NCBI GenBank assembly: GCA_949987705.1
Contig: OX465282.1
Location: 127,244,310 to 127,308,309, forward strand
DNA length: 64,000 nt
Direction: 5' to 3'
Source of the DNA: Thereva unica
Lineage: Eukaryota > Arthropoda > Insecta > Diptera > Therevidae
Shown: positions 33,693 to 45,038 of the stretch, one piece after another
How the letters are laid out: each line of letters begins with the position of its first letter
Numbering within the stretch: position 1 is the first letter of the stretch
Notes under the pieces: generated by a model
What the model was told of the DNA's origin: nothing
The model's input: only the letters and a program-made list of their open reading frames with translations
Database searches by the model: none
Made by a program: the position numbers and the translations under genes

Positions 33693-35640
33693 ACGGAATT
33701 TATCCTACTGAAATTTGGAAAGTCATTGACCTAATTCTGGACTGGCTTGCAACCATCCAGGGGAAATCCCTTCGACTAAGCTACATTCCAATGTCCAGGA
33801 GGGTAGCGAAAGGGGCTTTATATCCGAAAGCGGGTAAAATCTCCTATTACAATCCAAAGGATTTGAGACCTATACTCACACTTGTGGAGATTCATGTTAA
33901 GCAAATCATTAATAGAAAATTGCTTTCTTCCTCGCAGCATGCCTACACGAAAGGTAAATTCGAAGAAACTGCTCTACTCCCTGATAGCCGTCATTGAAAA
34001 ATCTCTTGAATTGGCTGTTTTCGTAGATATTGAAGGTACTTCTAACAAAGTTGAATCTTCTGCTTTCACGGAGCACTCCAGCGTCTAGGTGTTGACGGAT
34101 GCTCCAGGTCCTTTATTAGTCAGATGCTGAAGTGCGGGGTCATAAATTTTGGTCAGGGTGCACACTGCAGGGTGGGGTCCTATCGCTGATTCTTTAGAAT
34201 ATAACAGCCAATGAAGTATTGATATCCCTTAGGGAGCCTGCGTGCACCACGGTGGCTTAAGCTGATGATATTGTGCTGGGGGTGACCGGCAAGTACATCT
34301 CAATAATAAGAGATATGTATAATGCAACGAGCATTGCACATTCTTGCTCATTGGACTACTACAAAGGGTCTACGTGTTAACCCAGCTAAGACTGAAGTGG
34401 TGCTATTTATAAGGAAGCATAGACTCCCTGATTGTCCTTCTCTAAGACTCTGTAATGCAACTTAAGGGGGATGCGAAATTGTTGGGTTTCATACTGGATG
34501 ATAGTAAAATAACGTGGAGGCCGAATCTTTTAGAGAGAGCTAATAAGACCAAAACAGCTTTCTTCTTATGCCTTAAACCCTGCATCGCCGTAATCAGACC
34601 TATACTTATGCATAGCATATCAGTATGGTGGACTGCATTACAGAAGGTTACGTATCGTACAGCTGAGCCATGTATTTGTGGTGCAATGAGAGGCACCTAA
34701 CATGCTGCGGTGTCCTATTGCGACTTATTCCTTTGAACGTTCATACCGAGCAAATGGCAGCCGGGACGCAAACCAGGGCAAAGGCTTCTCCTGGAAGAAC
34801 TCCATGCCGGAGCAAGTCTTAGATTGCTTCGGACAACCTAGATTACACTACACCTACGAGGACCTTGGAGAAAGGTTTCAATACCATCATTCCGACCAGA
34901 GATGAATGGACAGATGCTGTTGCCAGGCTGGGCCATTATGTATCTGGTTGGTTGTGGTATCTTCTTTTCGTCTACGCAATCATTGCAGCGTCTTCCAGGC
35001 GGAAGTCACTGCCATCTAGGAAGCTCTCGAATTACTGAAGATACATAATATATCTCATAAGAATACATATATTTTATCGGATAGCCAGGCGGCCCTCAAG
35101 GCTCTTAATTCTGTCGTTACCACATCCACGACTGTTCTGAACTACCGCTGGTCTCTGTGTGAGACTGCCACTCAGTTTGATATAACTCTGTGTTGGGGTC
35201 CTGGGGAAACTGTATGGCAGATGAGCTTACTAGATGGGGAACCGAAGTGGAAAGGACACCCCACATAACCCAGATGAGAATGCCTTTAGCCACCTATAAA
35301 CTGGCTGTGAAAAAAATCAATCAGATAAGCTATGTACATTAGTGAAAGTGCTGACCGGTCACTGTCCCTTTGGACAGATTGGCACTTCCCCACAACGACT
35401 TATGCAGAAGTTGTGGTTATAAAAATGAGGAAGAAACTGTCTTCCATCTTCTATGTAAATGTCCGGCCCTCCGGAGGGACTTTCCTTGGGTCACACTTCG
35501 TTAATTGGTTGATTGACCTGCAAAACAAAGGTGTTCCAAACCTCTGTCGCTTTATTAAAAGCTCCAAATGGCTTGAAATGACCTGAATTGCTCCAACACT
35601 TCAATGGCATCACAATGGGCCCAATGGTGTGCCTAAGTGG
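33687..35640 (+). pseudogene. LOA/R1-like non-LTR element, 5'-truncated, inserted in a 5S-SINE
   Basis: Blocks in order are GPDGIYPTEIWKVIDLIL (33687-33740), FIPKAGKISYYNPKDLRPI-like DNA at 33815-33873, and LLSSSQHAYTKGKFEETAL (33922-33978). FVDIEGTSNKVESSAF is at 34020-34067. A frameshifted VNPAKTEVVLFIRKH segment (34377-34425) leads to KLLGFILDDSKITWRPNLLE (34479-34538) and CIAVIRPILMHSISVWW. RNase H remnants are around 34995-35115 (FQAEVTAI, ILSDSQAALKAL-like). LCRSCGYKNEEETVFHLLCK then CPALRR is at 35401-35466. This is the longest retroelement copy in the window (about 1.95 kb), with many stops. Confidence 0.9.
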
Positions 35641-35699
35641 AGTCCCTAGTGGGGTAGTTTGGTAAAACGACACTTGCGTTTGGAATGCTCTATTACGAA

Positions 35700-35730
<31 letters not shown>

Positions 35731-35900
35731 TGGCAAGATGAAGCTTAGGAGTCACCCTTTGTACTACTAGTCCGTCATGTCTTACAAGTCATGGTGCAGC
35801 GTATAGTAGTAAGCTTGATCTGAAGGAAAAATGAGATAGGATTCTTATCTGTAACAGAGGAGTGCATACCTCTGGCGGGCGAATTTTTAGATACAACCCA
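35641..35900 (+). mobile_element. 5S rRNA-derived SINE, right part, split again by family A
   Basis: TTTGGTAAAACGACACTTGC then GTTTGGAATGC at 35659-35690 is the 3' part of the 5S-like head (compare 49235-49266). After the family A insertion (35707-35845) the SINE body resumes as GAGTGCATACCTCTGGCGGG then CGAATTTTTAG (35861-35891), matching the body at 9350-9390 and 49380. Confidence 0.65.
35707..35845 (-). repeat. Family A repeat with intact A-tail
   Basis: T23 at 35707-35729 is followed by TGGCAAGATGAAGCTTAGGA, CACCCTTTGTACTACTAG and CATGGTGCAGCGTATAGTAG. On the minus strand this is a short element ending in poly(A), the clearest evidence that family A spreads by retrotransposition. It is truncated at about 140 bp. 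Confidence 0.75.
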
Positions 35901-38768
35901 GTTCAAATTCGAAGTTTACAACGACATCATGCGTAGGACGTAGAAAGAAGTGAAAGGTGAAAAGCAGCGAAGATCGGCCATCAGCTTGCACATCTCTTCC
36001 AATTTCAACTTCTTGGCAGTTCTGAAATATAAAAATTACTGAAGTAACGATTTCAAGTTAAACATTATTTGTATAACCTTGACAAGAGCCCTGCTTTTGA
36101 TAGATGACAACTATTATATAACAATGTATAATGATAAAATAAAGCCATAGTAAGTATACAACATGACAGCATCTGAGATGAAGCTGAACTTTCCCAAAGC
36201 AATTAAAGTTTCCAAATCAAATTCCCCATACTTCACAGGCGGAAATTGAATTTGACACCATCTAATCTACTGACGACTACACCAAAAGTGTCGACTTGTT
36301 AATTAAACTGAAGAGTTACATTGAAATTGTGAGCACTGCAGTTTAAATACTCGGTCTCATAAATCATAATGTCAAAATTCAATTTCTTCTGTTGGTTTAG
36401 AGATTTTGGATGTTTTGAAATGTTTCACAGAGGGCGGCTATAGACTAATCCGGTGATGTACATAATAAGTATGTAGGAGTTTCAAAAAGGTCCAATGATG
36501 CCAGGTTACACGGTTGGCATGGTCGATAGGTATTTATTATAATTTATACAATTCTGTCACAAAAATTACCCGAAAACAAACTAAATCCCTTAAAATTCCA
36601 ATTTAATCTCAATCAAATTCACACTGCTGTAACCTTTCCACGAATTTGCTACAATTACAAGCAGAATTCGCTACAACAACCCATAAAAATGCAAAATAGG
36701 ACTTCCGAAAGTATAAATTTGTGAACAACTCTTCCAGCTACCGCCCAGAAAACAGCCTTCAGACAAGGCAAACTTGAATTGCGTGACATTTAACATTGAT
36801 CGATGGTAAATGCTCATTGTGGAATCCCAAAACTCCTAGTCTCTTACAGCGGAGCCCTAAAATTTCGGTGCGTGACCATTAATCAAGAGCCAGCCATAAT
36901 CCTATGGCAAACGAGTGCCTACGATTGTAGAGGCCCACGAGAGTGCGACAATACCACTAAAAGCAGCATTTTCCACTACAAAATTAATGATCCTTTCCGC
37001 CATGGATTCCCGAGAGCGAGCCTCCTCAAATCGAATGGAAGAACACTCTTGTCTGCGCCTCCCGGCCCCGCCGTTCCTTGGGGCTCCGCTCAAATCGGAT
37101 AAAATTGTGGGGATATCATTAAAAAATATTTTTCTACTGTTCCTATTTTTATTTGCGGACTTTTTGTGCCGACGACGACGGACGACCGGCTAGAGGCGCT
37201 CATCTCGAATGCACCAGGAACGGGGAAAAAGAGCTGAGAACGCAGCCATGGGGCTCGGTGTCATGTAGGTGGATTTGGCTCCATTATTCTGACACGAAGT
37301 AATGGCTGCCATCCGTCTTCATTGCTGGGAATTGTTTTCATCATGATTTGTGACGACAGTAATTTCGATGACTTGAAGACAACGGCAGTAATAAAATGGG
37401 GAATGGGAAACTAATTTGCTTACGTGATGAGAAGCGCTTTTTTGTGCCGGGGGGCGACAAATGGACGCAATTTGCTTTCATATCTGTTGAATAATAAGTT
37501 TTTTTCGGTGTTTATCTCTCCTCTGTCGCACGGTCAATCATACTCCTGGCCCGAAAGGTACACAAAAAACGTATTAACACCAAATCTCATCCGTTCCCAT
37601 AGCCGAGACTCCTGTGAACACAAGAAACCCCTTGTAGCAATAAAATTCATTCAGTTCAGCATTTCTAGTGTCCACATCACCGCAGGGATCGAATTCCTTG
37701 GCCTTTATTCAAAGGGAATTTATGAAAAGGGATTCCTAGAAGATTACACCTTTACGTATTTTACCTGGACCCAACTAATGACATGGATCTCCACACACAG
37801 AACAACCAGCAGCATCCATCCATGTTAGACAGAATGAAGTCATCCCCTCTCCAAATTACCATCGATCGAATCTATCCCGAATAACAGTACTTTGTTAATC
37901 TTTTGTTTGGCACAAGGCGTCTATTACACATCGAAAAAACAGCACCAGAAACCAAAAGAGATTTGGACAAAATAAATCAAAGTGGAAAACAACAAAGAAG
38001 AAGCGGAGGAACGATAGAAGAACAAGACAAAAAGAACACAATGGTCTGTTGGTCCAGTTCGACCTATAGCTTGGTTCAACCAGTTCAGACCAGATCTGGC
38101 GTGTTCGTTACCTACCTGTTGTCTGGCCATTGGGGTCTCGGTGCCTTCCGTCTCTTTGAGAGGGGGTTGAGTAAGTGAGCGAAGGACATCTTCCCATTGA
38201 TCTCAGCTCTGAAGGGTTTCGAGTGTTGGAATTTGCAGGAATTTGATTAAAAAAGATTTGCCACATGTGAGAATCAATGTAGAGGATTCCAATTCGATGA
38301 CGTGGATTAATTGCGTTATGTTGTGAAATTCTGGCAGAAGGACTGGGAGGTCTTTTGTTAATACTTTTAACTATTGTGAAGCAACATGTTTTTGATTGGT
38401 ATGATGTGCAGTAGTTAGCTGTGGATGCATCTAAGATGGTATAAGGGTCTTGGGATTAGGCTGCTTTAAAATAAATTAGAGACGAGATGACACAATTACG
38501 AGGTATCAGCTTGCATTTTTAGAGCTGATTTATGTACGTTTTATTTTTCTTACACACAGCAATAGCTCCTGTTCCATACTTAAATGTTTACTTCACACAA
38601 GACATTAGCCAAAGGTTGCTGCAGCAATTTTAATACTTTTGCTGTTGAATTTGCTTTGCTGCCTAGAAGACCACAGCAATTTACTTTGCTTTGCTTTACA
38701 GCAATCATATTTTCAAAGTTTTTACTGTAGGCTGTGAGAGCTCTTTGTTTCATAATGCTCCGAACTCT
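35901..38768. other. Unassigned stretch
   Basis: No transposon recognised. 36780-37330 and 37420-38180 are GC-richer with plus-strand frames of 99, 134 and 91 codons (36803-37102, 37424-37828, 37903-38178) lacking known domains. These could be conserved non-coding blocks or exons of an unknown gene. 38530-38720 is rich in AGCAAT/TTTGCT words. Confidence 0.35.
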
Positions 38769-39821
38769 CCCAGTAGGACCGGTAAGCTTACAGAAGTACT
38801 GAAATCAGCACTTACTGGTAAGGGAAAGGCCTTACCACACCCCTTACATAAGTCCTTATTTTTACACACGATGTCATAGGAGGTAAGGCCTTACTTTAGT
38901 ACTTACCTTAGAGTACTTATAGAACTGCTCATCTGTAAGGGGTATAGTAAGGCAGCAAATGGAACATCGCAAAAAGAAATATTCATGGGCGCCCGGTATC
39001 GAAATGCTTTTATTTTGTTCATCTTTTACAAATGCCTTTTTTCCAAGCCTGAGAGTGGCTTTACCTAAGCAGTCCCCTAACTAAATTCTCCACTTCTCCA
39101 AAGCTGCTTGTCCTCCTTATCGAATAAGAGCCGGGCTATTAAGTATGCTAATGTCGCATTTTATGTTGACGAATATAAGCCCGTTTTCTTTTTTTCTATA
39201 AAATTTATGAAAACTCCAGGAAAGCTCCCTTGAGTCATCGCCCAGCGGGGAATTGAAGCGCTCTGGAATAGATTCTGAAGCGCTGAAATAGAATGCCAAC
39301 GCGCTTCTTATTCATATCCCAATTCCCTTCCTTTTAACACAGGCATGTCATCAGAGCGAAGCGCTTATATTTTATTGTTGAAGAAGCGCAATCGAAGCAG
39401 GGAAATGGAAGCTTTTGAGAAGCTCCTGGAGCTTTTGTTTTCACCAAAAATAGTATTTCATAACAGACACGATTATTATAAAAGCACAAATTTACCAACT
39501 GTGGAGAATAAAAAAGAACTGGAGGAAAACAAAGCAAAAAATGAGAGTATAGAGTGGGTGCTTCCAAAGAGCTTCCATAACATATGAATAGGAAGCGCTG
39601 CTTTCTTGCTTCTTTTGGCAGTGCTTGATAAATTTCCCGCTGGGCGGGCAGATTCTCACTTGTTTGGGTATAATTCTGGACTACACAGTTCTGGCCTTCT
39701 CTTGTAATGGGGTTTGTAAGGGCTCATCTAACACCAAGAAAATAAGGGGTACCCCTTATCAGATGAGTATGTACTTATTTTAGTGCTCCATCGGTAAGGC
39801 CTTCCTAGAATTCCTACTGGG
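38769..39821. mobile_element. Putative TIR element with CCCAGTAGGA ends
   Basis: CCCAGTAGGA at 38769-38778 is mirrored by TCCTACTGGG at 39812-39821. Both flanks carry subterminal AAGGCCTTAC/GTAAGGCCTT words (38826, 38885, 39794) and GTACTTA words in both orientations. No exact target duplication was found, so the ends are provisional. It contains a second TIR element at 39239-39646. Confidence 0.5.
39239..39646. mobile_element. TIR element with CGCCCAGCGGG ends, nested
   Basis: CGCCCAGCGGGGAATT at 39239-39254 mirrors AATTTCCCGCTGGGCG at 39631-39646. Inner GCGCTTC.TATTCATAT words occur in opposite orientation at 39302-39317 and 39581-39596. AAGCGC words are dense throughout. No target duplication was recognised. 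The ends resemble the flanking element's CCCAGTAGG ends, so the two may belong to one superfamily. Confidence 0.65.
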
Positions 39822-39849
39822 CTGTTGCTTGCAAATACTCGGGTATGCT

Positions 39850-40054
39850 GGTCCGGCTGCGAATGCTCCACATACACATAAAAAATCGCGTGCCCATCTA
39901 AACAAACTTCCTTATAAAGTTGGACCATGACAAAAAAAGCTTAAGAAAATTTCACAGCCTTTGGAGAGCAAAGCTTTGAAAAACTGTAAGCAAATAGAAA
40001 GCATTTCACAGTATCTTCAAAGTATTTTAAAGCCGAAGCATTTGCAGCCGGACC
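39850..40054. repeat. Inverted repeat pair, 205 bp apart end to end
   Basis: GGTCCGGCTGCGAATGCT at 39850-39867 is matched in reverse by AGCATTTGCAGCCGGACC at 40037-40054 with one mismatch. It could be a small TIR element. AAGCTTT/AAAGCATTT words fill the interior. Confidence 0.55.
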
Positions 40055-40132
40055 TGAAAGCTTTTAAGTAATTTGAAAGCAACCACATTTGCAGCAATAC
40101 GAAACAAGAAGCTTTCACATTCTACAGCAAAG

Positions 40133-40600
40133 TTTTTTTTTATGTGGAATGGTCAAGTTCAGGGATCACCCTTTGTTCCATTAGCCCGTTATGTCGGTCA
40201 ACTAGCAGGTGCAATGTCTAGCAGTAAGCTTGACTTGAAGATAGAAAATAAAGAATATGAAAGGTTAAGGGTAGTCTGGTAGATGCATGAGGAAGAGGCA
40301 GTGAGCCTCGCGTTTGCATTCTTGGATGTTGTAGGAGTTCAGTTTTTAGCAGCCGGGTTTGTCAGAAACATTAGGGCTAGCCGTAGACAGTCTTGTTGGA
40401 GTGTTATGTCTTCTGAAACAAGTGAATCCCGCTTACCAGCCGACAAACGCCGTGACACCAACAGTACCAGACTACCAAAAGGACAAGGAGGTGCACCGAC
40501 CGCTAGGTGAAGAGGAACCAACCTAAGCGGACATTTGGTACCCTATTATTAACCGGCTAATTCGGCGGGATGCCTTATTAGGGCTACCATAAGTAAGTTA
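40133..40600 (-). repeat. Family A repeat, long copy
   Basis: The T run at 40133-40141 is followed by ATGTGGAATGGTCAAGTTCA, GGTGCAATGTCTAGCAGTAA and a body that matches 3480-3785 (GGAGGCAGTG, ACCAACAGTACCAGACTACC, ATTATTAACCGGCTAA, TTATTAGGGCTAC). About 460 bp. No coding sequence recognised. Confidence 0.75.
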
Positions 40601-41639
40601 AAAAAATATATACTTTGCTTGAAATTTACTTTGCGATCAAACCTTGACATTAGTTGCTATGTAATTCTGCAAGCTTAACACTTGCAGATTAAGTTCAGTT
40701 ATTACACATTATAATGTGCAAGGGTTGATTCGCGTTTGAGGCCTTTTTTGAATTTTTGTTTATCCAATATTTCCAATTCAATATTTATATTTTTGTTCAC
40801 CTTTTGCAATTGCCTTTTCGCCCTTCCGAACGCTAGTGTTGACAGCTGTTTTACCATGCTAGTCCTCCAAAGTAGTTACCAAACACTTCCAATATCCTGC
40901 TTGACCACTGCATCGAACTAGAACCGATCTATGTTTGTCCATTTTCTTCGTCTCATACAATTCCTTAAAACTCCAATCAGAACATACTAACATCTCTCTA
41001 AATTCGCTCCCCTTAGTAGGGCTTCGTATTTGTCCCGCTGAGACAGCTTCTGGATTGATTCCGCCAAAAGAAATATGATTACTGAGTCCCAGAGCTAAGC
41101 ACAACGGCCTATATTATTATTCTAGCCTGAACTAAGTAACTTGAGGCTCATCCGCGAATAAAGAACCGACCGTTCGCGGTATCTATATTTAATGAATGAA
41201 CTTATGTTAAACACACTTATGCTTTTTTAGTAAAAGATTTTTTGGAATTTCAATATAAAGGGCCCCCAACATATTTTAGTCCCAGGCCAGGGTGATGTGG
41301 AGGGACGGTCTACAAGCATTAAATCCAGCAGATGCCAATAAGAAAACGAACCCAACTATCTTGTCGACTCAAATTTTCTTGGATTCTCTGTATTCTTTAA
41401 ACTCCTTATTGATTGTTGTCTCTTTGGATTTTAGGAGAGTAGTTTAGGAATTATAATATTCGTTTTTCTCGAATGCCCTTTGTTTGATCGTCTTGAATTT
41501 TGGCCGGTATCTTAATGCCTTGAAGAAAGTAGGCAGGCGGTCGTAACCTTCACAAAGAAGTAGGAGTTTCTTAAATAAAAGTTAGCAAATGAAAGACATT
41601 TTGCATTTGGCGATGCTTGTTCACAGACGCTTTCTAAGG
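40601..41639. other. Unassigned stretch
   Basis: AT-rich with no gene or bounded repeat recognised. Confidence 0.35.
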
Positions 41640-41985
41640 ATCAAAGCCTTTCTACTATTAGCCCATCATGGTGCAGTAATAGTAAGCTTCGTTCGATAAT
41701 AGATACAAGATACAATAAGCTAATAAGAGTCTGAAGGGACCTGGAGGAGAAGGCGATGAAACTTTCGTTTGAACTCTTAGATATTGTACAATTTCGGAAA
41801 TACTTACTGCGAAGGCCTTTCCACAATGGAACGAACAATGGAACGAATTTCTTAATTTGGCAAGACGAAAGGCTGCAGACTATCGGATTGAACCGAGCAG
41901 GCTAATCTCACATTGCGGGAAAACTATGGCTATGAACACAGAAGGCTGAGTATCTCAGTGGAATAATCGCTGTGGTTAACTTTTC
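41640..41985 (-). repeat. Family A repeat, diverged copy
   Basis: ACTATTAGCCCATCATGGTG and GTAATAGTAAGCTTCG, then GAGGAGAAGGCGATGAAACT and TCGTTTGAACTCTTAGATAT match the copies at 3440-3560 and 57020. Its downstream end (CTAATCTCACATTGCGGG) matches 8405 and 57160. Confidence 0.65.
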
Positions 41986-42013
41986 CAGGACTGCAACATA
42001 TTTTCGTTAGCTT

Positions 42014-42618
42014 ATAGCGTCATCGATTTGCTGCCCTTTTTGCTCGAAAAGTACTTTTAGAGCAGATTGCATCATCGATTTGACGCTCCCTCTCAGGGCT
42101 GTGTCATCGATTTGTCACTCGCTCTAAGAGCAAACCAAGATTTTGTCATCGATTTGCCCAAAAGTGCTCTACCAAAGATCAGAAAGAGCAAGTTTTTAGA
42201 TCTGTATCATATCGACAGATTTGAAAATTGCTCTAAAATTTAAAAAGTTATTCATGTTGAAGATTAAATAAATAAAAAAAAGTTATAATAATAATACCAC
42301 AAAATTATTAATGGTCGAAAAATCTTTAGAATAATCATTAGATGTGGACGCGGAATATGTACAGTTATTTCAAATACCAAAGAAATTAAAGCAAAATTGT
42401 AAATTTTTCTGAGAATTAATATGTTCAGAACACAAAAATTTGTAAATGTTAATCAAAACAAATCTTGAAGGGAGCAAAATTCAATCGAAGAGCAAGCGAA
42501 ATTGAATCAGAGCAATTCTATGTTAGAGCGAATTTGTTCTGGAGCGATCTACTTTTGCTCAGCTCCAGATGAAATATGCTCGCACTCGAAGCTAGAGCTG
42601 CCAAATCGATGACGCTAT
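42014..42618. mobile_element. TIR element (MITE) with repeated CATCGATTTG motif
   Basis: ATAGCGTCATCGATTTG at 42014-42030 mirrors CAAATCGATGACGCTAT at 42602-42618. TCATCGATTTG recurs in direct orientation at 42072, 42104 and 42146, and once inverted at the right end. Flanks TAGCTT and TAGTTT may be an imperfect 6-bp target duplication. The interior is rich in AGAGCA/TGCTCT words in both orientations. There is no open frame of note. Confidence 0.75.
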
Positions 42619-43195
42619 TAGTTTCGTCCAAGGCAGAGCAAATGGCACGATATCCCATAAATTTTCTAGTGTGGTTGTGCTCCGTATTTAGCTGTATGAA
42701 GGAGTTTTCGGAGACCAGTCGAGGAGCAATTTGTATCTGTTAGAAATCCCAGACAGTAAGATGTCTGCTTTGCAATTTGGAATATGTGGTCAGAACTCGG
42801 TTACGTTGTAATGGTGCCACAATTTAAGGTACGATTCCGAACAAGGCGGCAAACCACAGACTGCAGAAGCTACTGCAGTTGCCGCCTGCAGTCAGACCAA
42901 TGCTGAACGCGGCTACAAAAAGCTTGTAGTCGATTCAAAGAGCTAACAAAGACAACATGTCGAATGCGTTTAATCCAACGGATTAGCATCTTCTGTTGGA
43001 AGAGGAAGCGGATGATGATATCTTATTGTTTTTATATACGAAAAAGATGCGATTCGTTTATATATGTATGTAGAAACAGACTATGTACATGAAGTAGCTT
43101 TTTCAGTATTGATTAAAAATCATTTAATGGGTGATGAAGAAACAATTAGCAGCTACTGTCTTTCAAATACAAAACAGTTTAATTTCATACTTTAT

Positions 43196-44445
43196 TTATA
43201 GCATGTACGTACACACCGACTTGGTTATCGCTTTATGTGGCTTCAGACTATTTCAGAACTAACAACTGTACACACTAACTCGATTGGTTATTTCTGTCAT
43301 TTGTAATATTAAATATGAATGTCATCTCTATTTTATTACAAAATGTTTTGTGAAGGAGTTTTAAATGTTTTGCAAAATGAATATTTAAGTGTTTTTCGAA
43401 TCTCGAACGTTATAATAAGGGAATGTGTATTTTCTTTTGCGGTTCTGCAAGGCTGATTTTAATTTCAGCGAAAAATTTAAAAATATCATGTCAACAAATA
43501 ATATCCAAAATAAATATCATGACTGTTTACAACAAATTTTGGTAGATTGTTTTAAACTTTCATTGATAGATGGCACTCATGCCAGTTAATTATCATGGTT
43601 AAACGAGTTAACCATTGAAATTTTGCTTGGTTTGCAATTCTTGCTTGGTTTGAATATGTACGGCAAACTATGCACAAACCGTCTAATAGCATGTACACAC
43701 CGACTTGGTTACCACTATTGAGATGGTTTCAAGCGCTAACCATAATAATTCAGATGGTTTGTGCATGGTTTGCCGTACATATTCAAACCAAGCAAAAATC
43801 ACAAACCAAGCAAAATTTCTATGGTTAACGGGTTTAACCACGATAATTAACTGGCATGAGTGCCATCTATCAATGAAAGTTTACAACAATCTACCAAAAT
43901 TTGTTGTCAACAGACATGTAGACATGATATTTTGAAATTTATCGCTGAAATTAAAATGAGTCATGCAGGACCACCAACGAAAAAAAGATCTGTTTGGTCC
44001 ACAAGGGTAAGGGTTAAAAGGAAATAGGAAAAATTCACACATTTTCATAGAAATAGCGAGTGCATTAGCATCACATAGCTCTATTTACTGTGGCCAAGAA
44101 ATTCAAACATACATATTTGCACAACATTGCTAAGAAATACATAACAAATTATACTCCAAATTGCTCTCCAAAGATGTAGCTTCCTTTTTTCTTTTAATTA
44201 TTATTTTTATGACCATTACGTTCATAATTAAAAACAAACATAACATATAATTGACACAACATGAATTGACATCGATATCGAATAATACAAATGACAGAAA
44301 TAACCAATCGAGTTAGTGTGTACAGTTGTTAGTTTTGAAATAGTTTGAACACATAAAGAAATAACCAAGTCGGTGTGTACATGCTATAAATTAGCTGGAA
44401 ACCATCTCAATAGTAGTAACCAAGTCGGTGTGTACATGCTATATG
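43196..44445. mobile_element. Nest of TA-flanked TIR elements sharing one end motif
   Basis: The end motif TAGCATGTACACACCGACTT (with a 4-bp insert in the first copy) occurs four times: forward near 43198 and 43686, reverse near 44370-44392 and 44420-44443. The 43198 and 44392 ends are followed inward by the same roughly 110 bp (GTACACACTAACTCGATTGG then TTATTTCTGTCATTTGTA). The 43686 and 44443 ends share a different inner 25 bp (ACTATTGAGATGGTTTC). So two related elements are present, with their ends in crossed rather than nested order. TA borders each end. Confidence 0.75.
43430..43990. repeat. Long inverted repeat (foldback), about 250-bp arms
   Basis: 43430-43682 is matched in reverse by 43735-43990 (for example GATAGATGGCACTCATGCCA against TGGCATGAGTGCCATCTATC; CTTGGTTTGAATATGTACGG against CCGTACATATTCAAACCAAG). 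The spacer of about 50 bp contains one copy of the TAGCATGTACACACC end. A transcript would fold into a very long hairpin. The open frame 43705-43935 lies across it and is not a gene. Confidence 0.88.
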
Positions 44446-45038
44446 AGGATATTAAACCAAAGGTTCTACGACTAAAGAAAAATTGTTTTTGACGTTAAGG
44501 TAAGCTTAAAAAATTTGAAAATCTTGAATCTCTTCATTTGTCTGAATTGATAAGTTAGTAGGCTCCGCTGAGGCAGAAGTAGAGTTTGAAATATAATGAA
44601 GTGAATAAGATAAGTTCGACTTTTGTGAATCTTTCCTGGTTGGTTAAATTCCGTAGAATACAGTTGTCATCTCATGCACCTACATATTTGCCCCACCATA
44701 CGGCTCCTGTAGGATAGCTGTTAACTGTAGTCCACGCAGACGAAGTCGCTGTTAACCGCTTGTTCATATTTTTTTTATTTACTTGTAAATCCTAAGCAAT
44801 TACAACTCAGAATAAGTCTTAATTAAGTATCGCTAGATTTGTGTGTGCGCCAGGGGCACTACTGGTTCTCGACCAGTGATGTGGTCTGCGGTCGAGACCT
44901 GCCGCCACTGCAGGCGACAGTGGCGCCGTGATCTGAATTATATCCTTAGAAGATCATACAAACCAGTAGTTCCGCCTGCGGTTTGACATTCATTTTTGCA
45001 GTCTGCAGTCTGCCGCCTTGTTCGGAATCGTACCTTTA

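Larger units (their letters stand above)
42827..45035. mobile_element. PIF/Harbinger-like element, 2.2 kb, filled with other insertions
   Basis: AGGTACGATTCCGAACAAGG starts at 42827 and its inverse ends at 45035. The TIR continues CGGCA.AC..CAGACTGCA, about 40 bp. Flanking TTA occurs at 42824-42826 and 45036-45038, the 3-bp duplication typical of PIF/Harbinger. A short frame after ATG at 42958 reads MSNAFNP, then LLEEEADDDILLF, which could be a residue of the transposase or Myb-like gene. The catalytic part is absent. Most of the interior is occupied by the inverted-repeat nest at 43196-44445. Confidence 0.85.

Noticed and set aside
43705..43935. 76-codon plus-strand frame
   Set aside because: It spans the foldback and the end motif of a TIR element.
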